Assembly: GCA_016935765.1 (NCBI GenBank)
Contig: JAFGQG010000066.1
Coordinates: 16,130-80,129, forward strand
Length of the DNA stretch: 64,000 nt
DNA from: a bacterium
GTDB taxonomy: Bacteria > UBP14 > UBA6098 > JAFGQG01
Reading direction: 5' to 3'
Positions 51,006-61,251 of the stretch are shown in pieces (position 1 is the first letter of the stretch; each line of letters starts with the position of its first letter). The translations under genes and the position numbers were made by a program. The notes beneath the pieces are model-generated. The model had not been told where the DNA came from, did no database searches, and saw only the letters and a program-made list of their open reading frames with translations.

Positions 51006-53492
51006 CTATTCTCCTCCTCTAGTGTAAACCGTTAATCTATCACCCACCTGCAAAGAATTAGGGTTTTTTAATTCGTTCAGTTTCACCAGTTCGTCTGGTG
51101 TCGTTTTGTAAACAGAAGCTATTTTATAAAGTGTATCGCCTTTTTTTACAACATAAGTGATTTTTTTAGGTTCGCTTGAAACCGGAGAGTATCCTCCGGT
51201 ATAAATCACAAGCTTCTCACCGATTGAAAGCATATCGCTTGTTTTATTGTTCCACATCTTGAGATCATTTATACTGATACCGTGTTTATGAGCGATCTTA
51301 TAAAAGGAATCACCCTTTTTTACGTAATACTCGATTTTCTGTGGTTTTTGTTCCTGGGCATAAGAGCCACCAGAGTATATGGTCAATTTTTCGCCTATAG
51401 CCAGTTTATCGGATGTTTTTCCGTTCCAGTTTTTTATGTCAGCTATCGAAACACCATACTGCTTTGCTATTTTATAAAGGTAGTCGCCTTTCTTCACCGT
51501 ATATGTTATTTTCTGCGTACCAGAAGAGGAGGCAGCAGTCAAACCGGTCAGTACTATCAGCTTGTCCCCAGGGTGAAGTGTAGAATTAGTGCCAGGCAGA
51601 TTGTTCCATCTTACCAGGTCAGAGATGCTGACCAGATATCTTTGTGCTATAGACCACAGAGATTCCCCCCTTTTAACAGTATGGGTTATTTTATCCTTTG
51701 GTTTTGATGAGCTGTTTTCAGCAGAACCTTTAATGCTGAGTTTTTGTCCCGGGTAAATAGTAGAATTTTCAGTCAAATTATTCAAAGAGAGCAGCTGGCT
51801 TAATGAGATGCCATGTCTTTCGGCGATTTCTGAAGGTGTATCTCCAACCCTGACTGTGTATGTACTAACTGTTGATACTTCTGTCTCTGGTTCTCCGGGA
51901 ACTTTGAGTTTCTGCCCGGGATGGATTGTGGAATTTGCGTTGATGCTGTTCGCCTGGGATAAGTCCTTGACAGAAACGCCTGCATTATCAGCGATCTCGC
52001 TTAAGGTATCATTCTTTTTCACGACGTATTCGCCATTAAAATCCTTCTTTTCAGGTGTGGCAGTGTTTTCGGCAACAGTCCCGAAATGCCCCGGGCTGAT
52101 TGGTATCAGTAAATTTTGACCAATGCTCAATTTGTGCTTGTTGCTCAACTTGTTCGCGTCAACAATAGCTTGAACGGAGGTGCGGTATTTCATAGCGATT
52201 TCCGATAGGGTTTCACCCTTCCTGACCTTGTGCCTCGCCCAGGAATTCTTCTTTTCCTCAGGTATCTGGGCGTATCGTTTATAAAAATCTTTCCCTTTCC
52301 CTTTGGGTACTCGAACCTTATAATCCTTAAAATTTGGGGGAGTGCACCATCTGAGTATCTCCGGGTTAAGTTCCTGAATATGCTCGAAAGTAGTATCAGT
52401 GCATTCAGCAATAAGCTTCAAATTCGTAACCTCGCTAACGTTTATAATATCGTACTCGTAAGGTTTATGATATACGGATTTGAAACCGTATCTTTCGGGA
52501 TTCTTCGCGATTATCACCGCCGCCATGAAAAGAGGAATGTAGTTTTCAGTTTGCTTGGGAAGGTCGAGTTCCCAGTAATTGTCTGTTTTCTGGCTTTTAA
52601 TTGATCGTTCCATTCTGCCGTCCCCGCAATTATAAGCAGCCAGGGCAATTTCCCAATCCTTGAATTTCTTGTAAAGGTTCTTGAGATATCTTGCGGCAGC
52701 GTATGTGGATTTGACGGGGTCGCGGCGCTCGTCTCTCCACCAGCCAACCTGGAGATCGAAAATTTTGCCGGTGCTTTTAATGAACTGCCAGATACCCACA
52801 GCATGAGCCCATGAATACGCGTTCGGATTAAAGCCGCTCTCTACCAGTGGAAGATAAACAAGATCCTGGGGCAGCCCTTCTTTGTAAAAGATATCCCTCA
52901 TCATTTCGGTGTACCTTCCGGAAGCGGTCAACCATCTTTGGAAAGGTTCATGACAGTCGGTTTGGAAGAAGATTATCTTCTCCTTCACCTTGTCGTTCCA
53001 GACTATCGGTATGTCGTACCCAACCCTCTCCGCGGTCGGAAGCTGAGAGATAAGTTTATCCAATTGCCTTTGAGTTGGCTTGCTCATTGCTTTTTCATTC
53101 AAAGCGAGTGATAATATAGCCGGGGCGGTACCCTCGCCGGATAATTGCTTGGTCGAGACAATTGTGATCTGATAATCGTAGGCTATCTCCCGAAGAAGGA
53201 GGTCTATCTTATCAACAAGATGTTTGTCACGCTCGTTATCGACATCGATTATAGAAATGATCTGGAGCGCTTTATCGAAATCCGACTGGGCTTTATCCCA
53301 CTCCTGTTTCATGTTGTGAATGACGCCGTCCGCGTAGGCTTGTTCGGCTTCGGAAAGCTGCTTGTACGCTTCATCGGATTCCCCGGGAGTACCAGTGTAT
53401 TCTGGACTCGGACGAAATACCTGTGAACAGGAGGTAACCAGCAAAATGCACCATAACAGAAATATTTTAATTTGTAAAGACTTTTTTACCAT
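51006..53492 (-). CDS. mltD: MltD-like lytic transglycosylase lipoprotein with seven LysM repeats
   Basis: An 828-residue lipoprotein from the ATG at 53492 (a TTG two codons earlier is the other option). Lipobox LVTSC, Cys22. The SLT domain has the catalytic Glu218 in VYLPLVESGFNPNAYSWAHAVG, then GIWQFIKSTGK and AALAAYNCGDGRM-type motifs, cutting the glycan chain to anhydromuropeptides. From about residue 415 to the end are seven LysM modules, each starting like HTVKRGESLWSIAQRY or YVVKKGDTLYKIA and ending in GxKLxI. E. coli MltD has two, so this is a long form with high wall avidity. The extra repeats differ from each other enough to be old duplications, and the last three are most alike. 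It is preceded by a 231-base A+T-rich gap. Confidence 0.94.
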   Translation of the reverse strand: MVKKSLQIKIFLLWCILLVTSCSQVFRPSPEYTGTPGESDEAYKQLSEAEQAYADGVIHNMKQEWDKAQSDFDKALQIISIIDVDNERDKHLVDKIDLLLREIAYDYQITIVSTKQLSGEGTAPAILSLALNEKAMSKPTQRQLDKLISQLPTAERVGYDIPIVWNDKVKEKIIFFQTDCHEPFQRWLTASGRYTEMMRDIFYKEGLPQDLVYLPLVESGFNPNAYSWAHAVGIWQFIKSTGKIFDLQVGWWRDERRDPVKSTYAAARYLKNLYKKFKDWEIALAAYNCGDGRMERSIKSQKTDNYWELDLPKQTENYIPLFMAAVIIAKNPERYGFKSVYHKPYEYDIINVSEVTNLKLIAECTDTTFEHIQELNPEILRWCTPPNFKDYKVRVPKGKGKDFYKRYAQIPEEKKNSWARHKVRKGETLSEIAMKYRTSVQAIVDANKLSNKHKLSIGQNLLIPISPGHFGTVAENTATPEKKDFNGEYVVKKNDTLSEIADNAGVSVKDLSQANSINANSTIHPGQKLKVPGEPETEVSTVSTYTVRVGDTPSEIAERHGISLSQLLSLNNLTENSTIYPGQKLSIKGSAENSSSKPKDKITHTVKRGESLWSIAQRYLVSISDLVRWNNLPGTNSTLHPGDKLIVLTGLTAASSSGTQKITYTVKKGDYLYKIAKQYGVSIADIKNWNGKTSDKLAIGEKLTIYSGGSYAQEQKPQKIEYYVKKGDSFYKIAHKHGISINDLKMWNNKTSDMLSIGEKLVIYTGGYSPVSSEPKKITYVVKKGDTLYKIASVYKTTPDELVKLNELKNPNSLQVGDRLTVYTRGGE

Positions 53493-53729
53493 AGACAAAA
53501 CTCTAACTAAATATATTATAACAATATATAAGTAAATTTCTAAACAATGTCAATATTTTTTTGGATTTTTTTTTATTTATTTTCTTTATAAATATCCTGC
53601 TGTGAATTTTAGTGTTATTACCGATGCAAATTTACAAAAAGTTAAAATAATACAATGATTTATGCACTAACACGGTTAGTGCTCTCCATAACCCACCCCT
53701 ATTTCATGTTTTTTCTACTTACTGTTCTA

Positions 53730-55265
53730 CTATACCCAAAGTTTTCTGTCGAGGGTTCGGTATTGAATTGCTTCTGAGATATGCTGCGGCTGTATTTCCG
53801 GTGATCCTTCCAGGTCGGCAATAGTGCGGGACACCTTTAGTATGCGGTCATAAGCCCTTGCGGAGAGTCCCAACTTCGTTATCGCCATTTTCATCAACTG
53901 GTCGCTCTGACTGTCGATCCTGCAAAATTTACGGATGAGTTTCGTCTCCATGTGAGCGTTGGCGTAAATCTTCTTGTAACCCTTGAACCGTTCCAGTTGA
54001 GTTTCCCTTGCCCTGTTCACTCTTTCTCTAATGGTCGCTGATTTTTCTCCCGTGGCTTCTGCGGCGAGTTCCTTGTATTTAACCGCGGGAACTTCCACGT
54101 GAATGTCTATCCTGTCGAGCAGCGGTCCGGAGATCTTGGACATGTATCTTTGAATTTGCGCGGGTGAACATGTACATGCGTGAGAGGGGTCGCTGTAGTA
54201 CCCGCATGGGCATGGGTTCATCGCCCCGACGAGAGTAAACCGCGCGGGGTACGAGAGGCTCATAGCGGCGCGGGAGATTGTAACCACGCCGTCTTCCATG
54301 GGTTGTCTCATCATCTCGAGAATGTTCTTCTTGAACTCGGGGAACTCATCGAGGAAAAGCACTCCGTTGTGCGCCAGGCTGACCTCGCCCGGTTTCGGGT
54401 AAGCGCCACCGCCTATTAAACCCGCGTCGCTGATGGTGTGATGCGGAGACCGGAACGGGCGGGTCGCTATCAGCGCTGTATCCTCAGGCAGCTTCCCAGC
54501 TACAGAGTGGATCTTGGTGGTTTCAAGCGCTTCATCGAGGGATAGATTGGGGAGAATAGTCGGATACCTTCTCGCGAGCATGGTCTTGCCGGAACCCGGC
54601 GGACCGATCATCAGGACATTATGCGATCCAGCAGCCGCAACTTCAAGCGCTCTCTTTACATGCTCCTGACCACGAACATCCGAAAAATCCACAATATCCT
54701 CCCGGGATTTCTCGAATAACTCCTCGAGGTTTATCCTGAATGGTTCCTTGTTACGGTTCATCAGAAAATCGACGGTTTCAGCGAGAGATTCCATCGGGTA
54801 AACGTCAACACCCTGAACCGTCGCGGCTTCCTTAGCATTCTGCTTCGGGATGATAATATTCTTTATACCCTCGCTCTTCGCCTTGATAGCGACTGGAAGC
54901 CCACCGTGGACTGGTCTCAGGGAACCGTCCAACGATAGTTCTCCCATGATAAGAAAATCCTCGTAATTGATGGAAGGAAGCACACCGCCAGCGGAGAGAA
55001 TTCCAATAGCGATAGGAAGGTCGAAACCGCTGCCCTCTTTTTTGACGTCCGCTGGAGCGAGGTTGATGACTATCTTTCCAACAGGGAATTCGATCTCGGA
55101 GTTTTTGGTCGCTGCAAGAACCCGGGTATAAGCTTCCTTTACAGCATTATCTGGTAAGCCGACCAGGAAAAACTTGGGAAAATTCGACCTCCTGCAATCG
55201 GTTTCCACCTCAACAATGAACGCATCTATACCCAGGGTTGCGCTGGATAGAACTTTTGAAAGCAT
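53730..55265 (-). CDS. comM: YifB/ComM family Mg-chelatase-like AAA ATPase
   Basis: A 511-residue ATPase. The N-terminal Lon-protease-like domain has [20 protein letters not shown] and [15 protein letters not shown]; Walker A is GPPGSGKT at 221-228 and Walker B is VLFLDEF at 302-308. Four cysteines (352, 354, 364, 366) in [17 protein letters not shown] sit where the family binds metal. ComM is a hexameric helicase that promotes branch migration when donor DNA is integrated during transformation; it also exists in non-competent species. Base composition over 53900-54650 is visibly G+C-richer than in neighbouring genes. It lies 76 bases downstream of secF. No other competence genes are seen. 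Confidence 0.94.
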   Translation of the reverse strand: MLSKVLSSATLGIDAFIVEVETDCRRSNFPKFFLVGLPDNAVKEAYTRVLAATKNSEIEFPVGKIVINLAPADVKKEGSGFDLPIAIGILSAGGVLPSINYEDFLIMGELSLDGSLRPVHGGLPVAIKAKSEGIKNIIIPKQNAKEAATVQGVDVYPMESLAETVDFLMNRNKEPFRINLEELFEKSREDIVDFSDVRGQEHVKRALEVAAAGSHNVLMIGPPGSGKTMLARRYPTILPNLSLDEALETTKIHSVAGKLPEDTALIATRPFRSPHHTISDAGLIGGGAYPKPGEVSLAHNGVLFLDEFPEFKKNILEMMRQPMEDGVVTISRAAMSLSYPARFTLVGAMNPCPCGYYSDPSHACTCSPAQIQRYMSKISGPLLDRIDIHVEVPAVKYKELAAEATGEKSATIRERVNRARETQLERFKGYKKIYANAHMETKLIRKFCRIDSQSDQLMKMAITKLGLSARAYDRILKVSRTIADLEGSPEIQPQHISEAIQYRTLDRKLWV

Positions 55266-55341
55266 GATAATTTAATGACTTAAAAGTGTTAAATTTGCTA
55301 CGAATACAACTAATCTATATTATATAAAATATTGTATTTTG

Positions 55342-56247
55342 CTACTTCTTAACTCTTCTGGGGAATTTCTTTTCCCACTGAACAACGATTGGGCTGACCA
55401 CATAGATGGATGAATAGGTTCCAACGATCGATCCGATTATAAGAGCTAAGGAGAAATCGCGAATTACAGGACCACCCAGGAAGAAAATGCAAAAGAGTAC
55501 TATCAATACCACAAGTGAAGTTATTATGGTTCTCGAGAAGGTCTGGTTCAGACTTGTATTAACCAGTTTCTCAAATGTTTCACGGTACAGGATCCTTGTA
55601 TTTTCGCGTATTCTGTCTGAAATAACGATAGTGTCGTTAATCGAGTAACCAACAATTGTTAGCAATGCGGCTACAATGGAAAGCGAGATCTCCTTACCCA
55701 TAAGGGAGAAGAGACCCAGCGTAATGAACACATCATGGAAGAGAGCGATAATAGCGGCGACCGCGAACCGGAATTTAAACCTGAACGTGACATAGATCAA
55801 AATTCCCAGCAGGGCAATGAGTATTGCCCATAACGCCTTTCCACGGAGTTCTTCTCCGATCTTTGGTCCAACGGTTTCATCTCGAAGCAGCGAGATCTTG
55901 GTATCGGGGTATTTTTCCTGGAGTGCGTTCAGTATGCTTGTTGTCAGGTCCTCCTCACCGCTCAATTCTCTCAGGGTTCTTATATATATTAGATTTTCGC
56001 CTTTTACGTTCTGAACTTCACTCTCTTCCAAACCCAAATCGCTTAGTGCTTGTCTGATTTCGGAAATCTCAAGCGGTTTATCTGATTTAAACTCAACAAA
56101 CTTTCCCCCGGTGAAATCGATGTTGTATTCTGGACCCCCATGAATGATCAACGAAATTATTCCAGCCAATATCAATACTCCAGAAATTGTAAAACAGATT
56201 TTCTTCTTCCCAAGGAAGTCAAAATTAATGTTTTGAAAGAGCTGCAT
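55342..56247 (-). CDS. secF: Protein translocase subunit SecF
   Basis: A 301-residue membrane protein with six helices. The first helix (ICFTISGVLILAGIISLIIHGG) precedes the family motif YNIDFTGGKFVEFKS; the P1 periplasmic part carries DETVGPKIGEEL, followed by ALIALLGILIYVTFRF, AAIIALFHDVFITLG and the SecF signature VGYSINDTIVISDRIRENT. It works with SecD to finish protein export using proton or sodium force. It follows secD on the same strand, 68 bases away; that spacer is a run of degenerate CAGA repeats. The ribosome site is AGGAGGA before the ATG at 56247. Confidence 0.96.
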   Translation of the reverse strand: MQLFQNINFDFLGKKKICFTISGVLILAGIISLIIHGGPEYNIDFTGGKFVEFKSDKPLEISEIRQALSDLGLEESEVQNVKGENLIYIRTLRELSGEEDLTTSILNALQEKYPDTKISLLRDETVGPKIGEELRGKALWAILIALLGILIYVTFRFKFRFAVAAIIALFHDVFITLGLFSLMGKEISLSIVAALLTIVGYSINDTIVISDRIRENTRILYRETFEKLVNTSLNQTFSRTIITSLVVLIVLFCIFFLGGPVIRDFSLALIIGSIVGTYSSIYVVSPIVVQWEKKFPRRVKK

Positions 56248-56315
56248 TATATTCCTCCTAATATAAATCTATATTATTTTTTTCTGTTATCTGTTTTCTG
56301 TCCTCTGTCATCTTT

Positions 56316-58109
56316 TTAAATACTTAATTTCTGAGGTCTGAAACTAAAAATATAAAAGTCGAATATCATTCTAGTTACAACAATCGCTGTGAACATACTG
56401 ATTACGATACCGAAACTCAAGGTTATAGCAAATCCCCTGATAGGTCCAGTGCCAAAATAGTAGAGGATTATTGCAGTTATCAAAGTTGTCAAATTAGCGT
56501 CGAGAATTGTCCTGAACGCCCTGGAATAGCCGGTGTCTATACCTGCTTTAACCGTTTTGCCGGTTGCCAGTTCTTCCCTTACCCTTTCGAATATCAGCAC
56601 ATTGGCATCGACTGCCATACCAATCGTGAGTATTATACCTGCGATGCCAGGAAGGGTAAGTGTAGCATGAAGCGCTGCCATTGCAGCCATAAGTATGATC
56701 ATATTCAGGATAAGAGCGATATTTGCTACGATACCAGCGCCTTTGTAATAAAATATTATGAATATTGCCACGAGTATCAATCCTAAGAGTGTAGCAAAAA
56801 CTCCTTTCTTGATGGAGTCTTCACCAAGTGATGGTCCAACGGTCCGTTCTTCAATGACTTCCAGAGGGGCAGGCAGCGCGCCGGCACGGAGTACGATGGC
56901 GATCCTTTTTGCCTCGTCAAGTGATGGTATTCCAGTGATTCGGGCTTTTCCTTCACGGATCTTTGTTTGGATAGTGGGCGCAGTATGAACCTTATCGTCA
57001 AGGACGATAGCAAGTTTTTTCTTTATATTCGCGCCTGTAACTTGAGAGAATATCTTTGCGCCCTGTTTATTAAAGGATAAGTTTACCACGGGCTGGTTCG
57101 CTGACCGGATATCCGCTGCAGAACCGAGCGCGAAACTGGCGTCGGATAGATACTTCCCCGTTAGCTCAGGTTTTTCGTTCATAAGGTACAAAAACTTGAA
57201 TTGAGTGCCGGTTCGAAGTGTCGAAAGTTCCGAATCCCAGTGCAGTTCTGCGCCCTTCGGTACTACTTTCTTCGCCAGAGGATTCTCCAAAATTCTCTGC
57301 ACATCCGTAATGTTATCCTTTGGGACAATAAAAGTTTCCCCATCTTCAAAGATGTCAACCAATCCTGAAAACGGCTTTATCGCAGGTTCTTCCTCTTCCT
57401 CAATAGGGTAGGCAAGAGAGCCGCTAGTGTCAACTTCTTCCTCAAAGATATTTTCGGGACTGGTAACACGCCTTAATTCTGTCGTATCCTTCTCGGTTTC
57501 TTCTGTTTCATCGAAAATCGACGATGCTTCTCCCACAACTGAATCGGGAGTACCGGATTCTACCTCTTCAATCCCCAGCTCTTCGGTTTCCTCTGCTAAT
57601 TCCATCGTATCTTCCTCACCACCCATTATCTCAGGATGAGCGGCGAGAAGAGTGTCCATGTCATCCAGAAATTTCTTCACCTCGGAAGGTTTTCTGAGTA
57701 GTTTAAATTCAAGAAGCGCTGTCTCCTGTATGAGTTCCTTCGCTAATTGCGGATTGTCGATTCCGGGTAATTCAACGATTATCCTGTCTGTCCCTTCTTT
57801 CTGAATAAGGGGCTCCGCCACTCCGAACTGGTCAACCCTGTTCCTAATAATCTCCAGTGCTTCATCGATCGGGTTTTCTTCAAGGTCTTCCGGCAGCTTT
57901 TTCTTGTCCACCTCCATCACGATATGCATTCCTCCCTGCAGGTCCAGCCCGAGCTTTATTGCTTTTTTCCCAAGCTCAGCAGCCTTTTCAGGATTCTCAG
58001 CCCTGCCGTCTTTCCCCATTATTACTAGATTTATAGTGGGGTAGAGAAAGTATATCGCAACTATCAATACTATTAAAGTTATTATGAATTTTATCCTTAA
58101 GCCTTTCAC
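56316..58109 (-). CDS. secD: Protein translocase subunit SecD
   Basis: A 597-residue partner of SecF. The start is GTG at 58109 with GGAGG five bases upstream. Family motifs are KLGLDLQGGMHIVMEVD, NRVDQFGVAEPLIQKEG, RIIVELPGI, GPSLGEDSIKKGVFATLLG, AGIILTIGMAVDANVLIFERVREEL and AFRTILDANLTTLITAIILYYFGTGPIRGFAITL. An acidic linker at about residues 155-246 (Glu/Asp/Thr-rich, for instance EEVESGTPDS, DETEETEKDTTEL, YPIEEEEEPA) lies in the periplasmic P1 domain and is longer than in most SecD. That linker is probably flexible. The gap after the start towards 58600 is described separately. Confidence 0.96.
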   Translation of the reverse strand: MKGLRIKFIITLIVLIVAIYFLYPTINLVIMGKDGRAENPEKAAELGKKAIKLGLDLQGGMHIVMEVDKKKLPEDLEENPIDEALEIIRNRVDQFGVAEPLIQKEGTDRIIVELPGIDNPQLAKELIQETALLEFKLLRKPSEVKKFLDDMDTLLAAHPEIMGGEEDTMELAEETEELGIEEVESGTPDSVVGEASSIFDETEETEKDTTELRRVTSPENIFEEEVDTSGSLAYPIEEEEEPAIKPFSGLVDIFEDGETFIVPKDNITDVQRILENPLAKKVVPKGAELHWDSELSTLRTGTQFKFLYLMNEKPELTGKYLSDASFALGSAADIRSANQPVVNLSFNKQGAKIFSQVTGANIKKKLAIVLDDKVHTAPTIQTKIREGKARITGIPSLDEAKRIAIVLRAGALPAPLEVIEERTVGPSLGEDSIKKGVFATLLGLILVAIFIIFYYKGAGIVANIALILNMIILMAAMAALHATLTLPGIAGIILTIGMAVDANVLIFERVREELATGKTVKAGIDTGYSRAFRTILDANLTTLITAIILYYFGTGPIRGFAITLSFGIVISMFTAIVVTRMIFDFYIFSFRPQKLSI

Positions 58110-58599
58110 TAAAGCCTCCTTTTATTTTTATATACGGTTTTAAGGCAAATAATTTATAGATAATAAATTATATGTCAAATGAAAAATGGGATAAAATAAA
58201 CAGTAAGCAGTAAGAGAGGATAAATTGAATGACGAATATCGATTGAAGATTGCCGATTTAAGAAGTGAAGGAGAGAATAGATTGAATGACGAATATCGAT
58301 TAACTAACTACTTAGCCATAGCTTGCCCAATGGAGTTCTAGCTTGGTTAGGCTGCGTAGGTTAAAATTGCAGCAGAATGAAACAAAAATGCAACATCCTT
58401 GTAGAGGATGAATAAGGTTGGCAGTTTTCTTATTCAATTTTCAATATTGTGCTTTTAACCAAAAAATTCTGTCTATGTTCTATAATAGTAAGACTAATCC
58501 ACACATCCAATTGTTTTATCAGTGATCATCTGCCTCCCCCGCATCAACCACGTGCTATGTAAATAAGGGATTGGGGTTAATCATCAATAATCATTACTT
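58110..58599. other. 490-base gap with short repeats and no gene
   Basis: No frame longer than about 20 codons has a start and ribosome site. It holds a 21-base direct repeat (58224-58244 and 58281-58301), a small hairpin with six-base arms CATCCT/AGGATG at 58394-58410, and A+T-rich filler. The purine-rich stretch AGTAAGAGAGGATAAA near the first repeat resembles low-complexity spacers elsewhere in the window. A secD promoter is expected here on the minus strand, but I could not define one. It may be a relic of a small mobile or repeat element. Confidence 0.5.
58224..58301. repeat. 21-base direct repeat, copies 57 bases apart
   Basis: Identical copies at 58224-58244 and 58281-58301 (each starts ATTGAATGACG and ends ATCGATT). 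The flanks are partly alike (AGAGAGGATAA before the first, GGAGAGAATAG before the second), suggesting a degraded tandem unit of about 57 bases. There are only two copies, so this is not a CRISPR array. Confidence 0.8.
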
Positions 58600-61251
58600 T
58601 TATCTCGCCAGTATAACAGTACCGTTGCATACTACTTTGTCATCCCGTTCGATAATGTACAGGTATATCCCTTCCGGGAGAGCTTTGCCGTCCTTGTCCC
58701 TGCCGTTCCATGAACGCTCGAGAACTTCCTGGTAGTGTGAAATCGGGTATAACGTGCCTCTCCAGACCTCGACATTCCTTAAGGTGTAAACAATCAGTTC
58801 AGCTTTTTCAGAGAACATTCTCGGGTAGTCGAATACTGCGATATCGTTTATGTCATCTTCATTTGGGCTGAATGGGTTGGGATGCACCATACATTCCGCC
58901 TTCGGTTCTATGAAGAACTGCCAAATTGAATCATCACAGTTCGGTGGGCAATAATCGGGAGTATCGCAGCTATAGATAGTAATTGTAACCGTGTCTCCAG
59001 GGGCGAAATTTATACCCTCTAAAACAGGATCGAATACTAATATTCCCCCAGCGCTATCATAAGAGTATTCCCAGTCAAAATCACCGTAATAGTAGGAAAA
59101 TTCGTTCAGTTGAAAAACGAGGCTTCCCGGGTCAAGTCCGCTAAGGCTGTCAAAGACCTCGATAATGATATGAGGGGAGTAATCACTTGTCATTATTTCG
59201 CCTGGCTCTTGAAAAACCGCTACTGGCGCTGTCAAATCCATTATAAATGACCAGGTAACCGGCGCGGAAATGTCATTCCTGTAAACGTCTTCAGCGTGGA
59301 GAAGTGTCACGTTCACCACCTGTCCGTTACTCCAGAAACCTGCTGGCGGCTGAAAAGTCAATACTGAATCGTCACTGAAGGTCAGGTAGGCGGAATCTAC
59401 AGTGTAAGTTATGCCCTCTACAAGCAGTTCTATGGTCGATGGCACAACACCTTCAATATCAACGATATACATGATGATGTCCTGAGCGATGCATGCGGAA
59501 TAAGTGTTGGGAAGAGGCCTGACGATCTCCGGAACAGGTCCATCGGTCGCGATAAAGAACGACCAGCAGTACGAACTCCAATTAGGCGGGCAGTAATCAT
59601 AATCCGGGTCGTCCCAGATGCTGTCGATACATACGGTCACTGAATCGGCATCATCGAACGAAATCCCAATGAACTCAAGTGTGGTGCCGTTCCAGGTCAA
59701 TGTATATCCGGTTTGCAATACCCTGTTAACCCAGATTGATGTGTTACCGGGAATTAATGACAGCGAATCTACTCCAGCGGGTGAATCAGAAATATCTATG
59801 GAGAGCGGAGGATCGTTTTCATAAACGATGGAGTTATCAAAGGGATACTCGTTGGAGTATTCAGGAGGGAGAGTGTCCACGATAAAGGAGCAGCTTACGG
59901 TATTGATTGGGCAGCCATCTTCATCCAGCGCCCTTATCAGAGAGAAATTGACTGTTTGGTTGTGGTTCCATGGATTTGCGGGTGTGAATTCCAGGACAGA
60001 ATCGTCAAGCCATGCCAGTTCCGACGCGGTATGAAATGTGTAGTTAGTCGCATCCACGCGGAGGATGATGGAGGAGGTATCCACATCGGTCATTATTTGA
60101 TGGAATTCGATTTGAATCTCCTGGTACTTGCAGGAGGTGATTCCGCCGCAGGGAATTGGCATGATGACTTCAGGGATTGGTGGGCAGAACGCCTCGTAAG
60201 TGGTTTCGCCCGTACCATAAGGAGTTACGGATGCCTGGACATCGATCTCTCCTGCGCAGAAGTTGGGAGTTACATAGGAAAGGAGGTAGCAGCAGGTGTC
60301 TACGGCAATTTCGAATGCAATACTATCAACCAGCGCGCTGTAATCTGCGGAATAAAGATGGAACCATGCGCCGCCTGTGCGTTCTGCCGCTTCATAGTAA
60401 CCCAGGTAGAATCTCCGGTCAGGGGAATCCCCATCACTTATCGAATAGAAAAATTCGCCATCGTGAGGAGTAACGGGCATTAACTCTATATCGTTGGCGT
60501 TCAAAATGGTCACGATGCTGTCGAGCGCTTCATCGGTATAGTCTAAATATGGGTCACAAACCGCGTCCACCTGGGGTCTTTCGTCGGTGAAGAGAATGAA
60601 CACTTTCTTCGCATAGGGTCTGAACACCAGGTTCTCAATTGCGTAAACCATGGCTCCAAAATGGTCTTCTTCCCTCGCGTCCGGGTCCACGGTAATATCC
60701 CACGAAGCGCTAAAGAGGCAGTTGAATTCGGAGAGTGTGGTAGCCCACCATTCTGAACCGGTAATTCTATATCGACATGCCCAGATACCGGTATACTCAG
60801 TTCGGATTATCTCCCGGTCACCGTCTGGTTCAGCAGGACAGCCGCAAAACCTGATTAAGGCAATCCTGTAATCCATTCCAGCCAGACCCGCAACAAACAC
60901 CGGTATGTTCGCCTCCAATTCCATAGTCTCGTCATTCATAGAAGTGCTCATATCGAGAAGGAGTACTATGTCAACCATGGAGGACTCGCCCGGGCAATCT
61001 CCGATCAACCTGATGGTCGAAGGATCGATAAGTTCGCCAATCTCCTGGATTCGGAAATCCTCCAAGCCTAGATTGTGAATGAACCTCCCTAGAGTATCCT
61101 GTACGCAAACCTCTATATAAACGGTATCACAGGGTTCAGTATAAATATCGTTTACAGAAACAGTTTGTGCAAAAGAATTGACAAAACATAAAATTAATGC
61201 TAAAATAAGCAAGAAAATGAGTTTAAATTTCTTAATCTTTATACCACTCAT
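58600..61251 (-). CDS. Secreted VWA protein with Ig modules and gliding-type sorting domain
   Basis: About 883 residues when started at ATG 61251, where a signal peptide begins (MSGIKIKKFKLIFLLILALI to NSFAQ). The open frame continues to 61479 through a low-complexity spacer that I judge untranslated; ATG 61290 is a second option, with AAGG just ahead. After a beta domain (VNDIYTEPCDTVYIEVCVQD) comes a von Willebrand A domain whose metal site is Asp100, Ser102, Ser104 (VDIVLLLDMSTSMND). Four Ig-like modules follow, two of the SAC..Q.I type shared with the 23274 gene and cysteine-bearing ones (DDPDYDYCPPNW). The end resembles gliding-motility C-terminal domains (HPNPFSPNEDDINDIAVFDYP to NGTVILAR). 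Probably surface adhesin. Tandem paralogue of the next gene. Confidence 0.82.
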   Translation of the reverse strand: MSGIKIKKFKLIFLLILALILCFVNSFAQTVSVNDIYTEPCDTVYIEVCVQDTLGRFIHNLGLEDFRIQEIGELIDPSTIRLIGDCPGESSMVDIVLLLDMSTSMNDETMELEANIPVFVAGLAGMDYRIALIRFCGCPAEPDGDREIIRTEYTGIWACRYRITGSEWWATTLSEFNCLFSASWDITVDPDAREEDHFGAMVYAIENLVFRPYAKKVFILFTDERPQVDAVCDPYLDYTDEALDSIVTILNANDIELMPVTPHDGEFFYSISDGDSPDRRFYLGYYEAAERTGGAWFHLYSADYSALVDSIAFEIAVDTCCYLLSYVTPNFCAGEIDVQASVTPYGTGETTYEAFCPPIPEVIMPIPCGGITSCKYQEIQIEFHQIMTDVDTSSIILRVDATNYTFHTASELAWLDDSVLEFTPANPWNHNQTVNFSLIRALDEDGCPINTVSCSFIVDTLPPEYSNEYPFDNSIVYENDPPLSIDISDSPAGVDSLSLIPGNTSIWVNRVLQTGYTLTWNGTTLEFIGISFDDADSVTVCIDSIWDDPDYDYCPPNWSSYCWSFFIATDGPVPEIVRPLPNTYSACIAQDIIMYIVDIEGVVPSTIELLVEGITYTVDSAYLTFSDDSVLTFQPPAGFWSNGQVVNVTLLHAEDVYRNDISAPVTWSFIMDLTAPVAVFQEPGEIMTSDYSPHIIIEVFDSLSGLDPGSLVFQLNEFSYYYGDFDWEYSYDSAGGILVFDPVLEGINFAPGDTVTITIYSCDTPDYCPPNCDDSIWQFFIEPKAECMVHPNPFSPNEDDINDIAVFDYPRMFSEKAELIVYTLRNVEVWRGTLYPISHYQEVLERSWNGRDKDGKALPEGIYLYIIERDDKVVCNGTVILAR

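Noticed and set aside
53643..53729. Terminator-like string downstream of comM
   Set aside because: T-rich tracts are present in the 53499-53729 gap, but no stem with a stable G+C core could be found.
58224..58301. Possible CRISPR-like repeat
   Set aside because: Only two copies of 21 bases, no further units and no cas genes.
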